Shown in pieces: positions 6,316-6,903 of a stretch of DNA of 6,903 bases. A model generated the notes under the pieces. That model had not been told where the DNA came from, ran no database searches, and was given only the letters and a program-made list of their open reading frames with translations. The stretch covers positions 1 to 6,903 of the forward strand of contig JAKAGP010000097.1 in the NCBI GenBank assembly GCA_021825785.1. Direction: 5' to 3'. Position numbers and translations under genes: made by a program. Position 1 is the first letter of the stretch. The number at the start of each line of letters is the position of its first letter. The DNA is from Nitrospirota bacterium. Its GTDB lineage: Bacteria > Nitrospirota > Thermodesulfovibrionia > Thermodesulfovibrionales > JdFR-88.

Positions 6316-6903
6316 TTGGTTTTCCCTGAGGCGGATGGATTTTTTATTTTTATTTTTATTTTTGTTCTGGTTTTTTCTTTTTCTATGAGAAGGGTCCAGT
6401 AACCTGTCTTCTTCCAGGGGCCCATGAACTCTTTCCATGTGATATGCTCAAAGGGCCCATCCACGGAATTGACTACCGGGCCGTTGGCGTCATACCCGTC
6501 CACAACCATGAAATGCCCTCGCTGGTATACCCAAAACCCGTAATCCACAAAGACTATCAGGGGGTGTCCCGCGTCTATCTGTTTCATGAGGTCCCGCTTG
6601 CCGCCGCTGTACTGGCTGGCCTCAAACCCGGCCCGCTTCGAGTAGATGAGCATGTCTATGCCAAGAGTCCCTTTGGCCGTTTTGCTGTAAATGGATGAGG
6701 CTATGGATCCCGGGGTTGCGTCAGCTCCGTAATAACCAAGCACCTCAGCCAAGGCTGCGGGGCCGCACTGGTGGTCCGCTTGGGAATAATAAGGGACTTT
6801 TTGAAGGACGCGGCTTGCCTGGGCCGCGCTTTGCGTTTTTTCGTTTTCGTTTTTATCTTTGTTTTTTAGGCCGCCTTCGGCAGGCCCGTTCGCGACGGCA
6901 CAT
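6312..6903 (-). CDS. C39-like cysteine peptidase, probable lipoprotein (PA2778-like; 5' end beyond right edge)
   Basis: The frame is open from the right edge to TGA at 6314-6312, giving 196 visible residues. The first visible residues are CAVANGPAEGG, which looks like the lipidated Cys and mature start of a lipoprotein whose signal peptide lies outside the window. A Lys/Asn/Glu-rich linker (KNKDKNENEK) follows. The papain-like fold then shows the catalytic residues of family C39: Cys in DHQCGPAALAEVL (codon 6767-6765), His in RGHFMVVDGYD (codon 6515-6513) and Asp in NSVDGPFEHITW (codon 6461-6459). VPYYSQADHQCGPAALAEVL closely resembles the PA2778 family of cysteine peptidase lipoproteins, whose substrate is unknown to me. 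The C-terminus ends in an odd TKIKIKIKN tract encoded by a hexamer repeat. The next gene, a TPR lipoprotein, overlaps by four bases. An internal TTG at 6752 is not the start, because it would remove the catalytic Cys. Confidence 0.87.
   Translation of the reverse strand, partial: CAVANGPAEGGLKNKDKNENEKTQSAAQASRVLQKVPYYSQADHQCGPAALAEVLGYYGADATPGSIASSIYSKTAKGTLGIDMLIYSKRAGFEASQYSGGKRDLMKQIDAGHPLIVFVDYGFWVYQRGHFMVVDGYDANGPVVNSVDGPFEHITWKEFMGPWKKTGYWTLLIEKEKTRTKIKIKIKNPSASGKTK
6341..6364 (-). repeat. Four tandem A-rich hexamers at the end of the C39 peptidase gene
   Basis: On the plus strand, three TTTTTA units are followed by one TTTTTG. Read on the coding (minus) strand, the tract encodes KIKIKI in the C-terminal tail of the peptidase. 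It lies just upstream of the start of the TPR lipoprotein gene. In the other open frame it would read as Asn-Lys repeats, which explains the spurious longer frame of the TPR gene. Confidence 0.85.

Noticed and set aside
6173..6388. Plus-strand frame ending in a Phe/Leu-rich run that resembles a membrane helix
   Set aside because: The run is the complement of the Lys-rich A-tracts of the minus-strand peptidase and TPR genes; there is no ribosome-binding site or plausible topology.
5779..6438. Longer start at 6438 for the TPR lipoprotein
   Set aside because: It would place 41 Lys/Asn-rich residues ahead of a normal signal peptide and overlap the peptidase gene by over 120 bp; the ATGA-coupled start at 6315 fits better.
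6312..6752. Internal TTG at 6752 as the start of the peptidase
   Set aside because: The frame stays open to the window edge, and the catalytic Cys motif QCGPAA lies upstream of this codon.

Overview
The window looks like chromosomal DNA from a Gram-negative bacterium of medium GC content. It carries a complete inner-membrane-to-outer-membrane export operon and three lipoproteins (one inferred only from a likely lipidated Cys at the window edge). Frequent AGG and ATA codons, together with the multi-PAS sensor and a DevC-like permease, would fit Nitrospirota or Desulfobacterota. That lineage guess is inference only. No rRNA, tRNA, CRISPR array, transposase or attachment site was recognised.

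Layout. Positions 1-999 (minus strand) hold the N-terminal 333 residues of a cytoplasmic multi-PAS signalling protein that runs off the left edge. Positions 1000-1274 form a divergent control region with one promoter candidate for each direction, two A-rich repeats and a small leader hairpin. Positions 1275-5750 (plus strand) are a tight four-gene operon: DevC/FtsX-type permease, MacB/DevA-type ATPase, HlyD/DevB-type periplasmic adaptor and NodT-type outer membrane factor lipoprotein. Gaps are only 10-13 bp, and the ATPase and adaptor genes overlap by 11 bp. The operon meets a convergent pair across a 28-bp gap that lies in an imperfect inverted repeat. The convergent minus-strand pair is a C39-like cysteine peptidase (6312 to the right edge) followed by a TPR lipoprotein (5779-6315), joined by an ATGA stop/start overlap.

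Working model. The ATPase and permease form a mechanotransmission-type ABC pump in the inner membrane. It acts on the periplasmic adaptor, which docks on the outer membrane channel to move an unknown substrate out of the periplasm or inner membrane. In the related cyanobacterial DevBCA system the substrate is a glycolipid. The divergent PAS protein could control the operon, but nothing here proves it. The C39 and TPR lipoproteins resemble the two halves of the single-chain PA2778-type cysteine peptidase lipoprotein, here encoded as two coupled genes.

Nothing in the window is clearly a new kind of system. The most unusual features are the recurrent A-rich 6- and 7-mer tracts at gene ends, the split peptidase/TPR pair, and a possible coupled leader peptide before the exporter operon.
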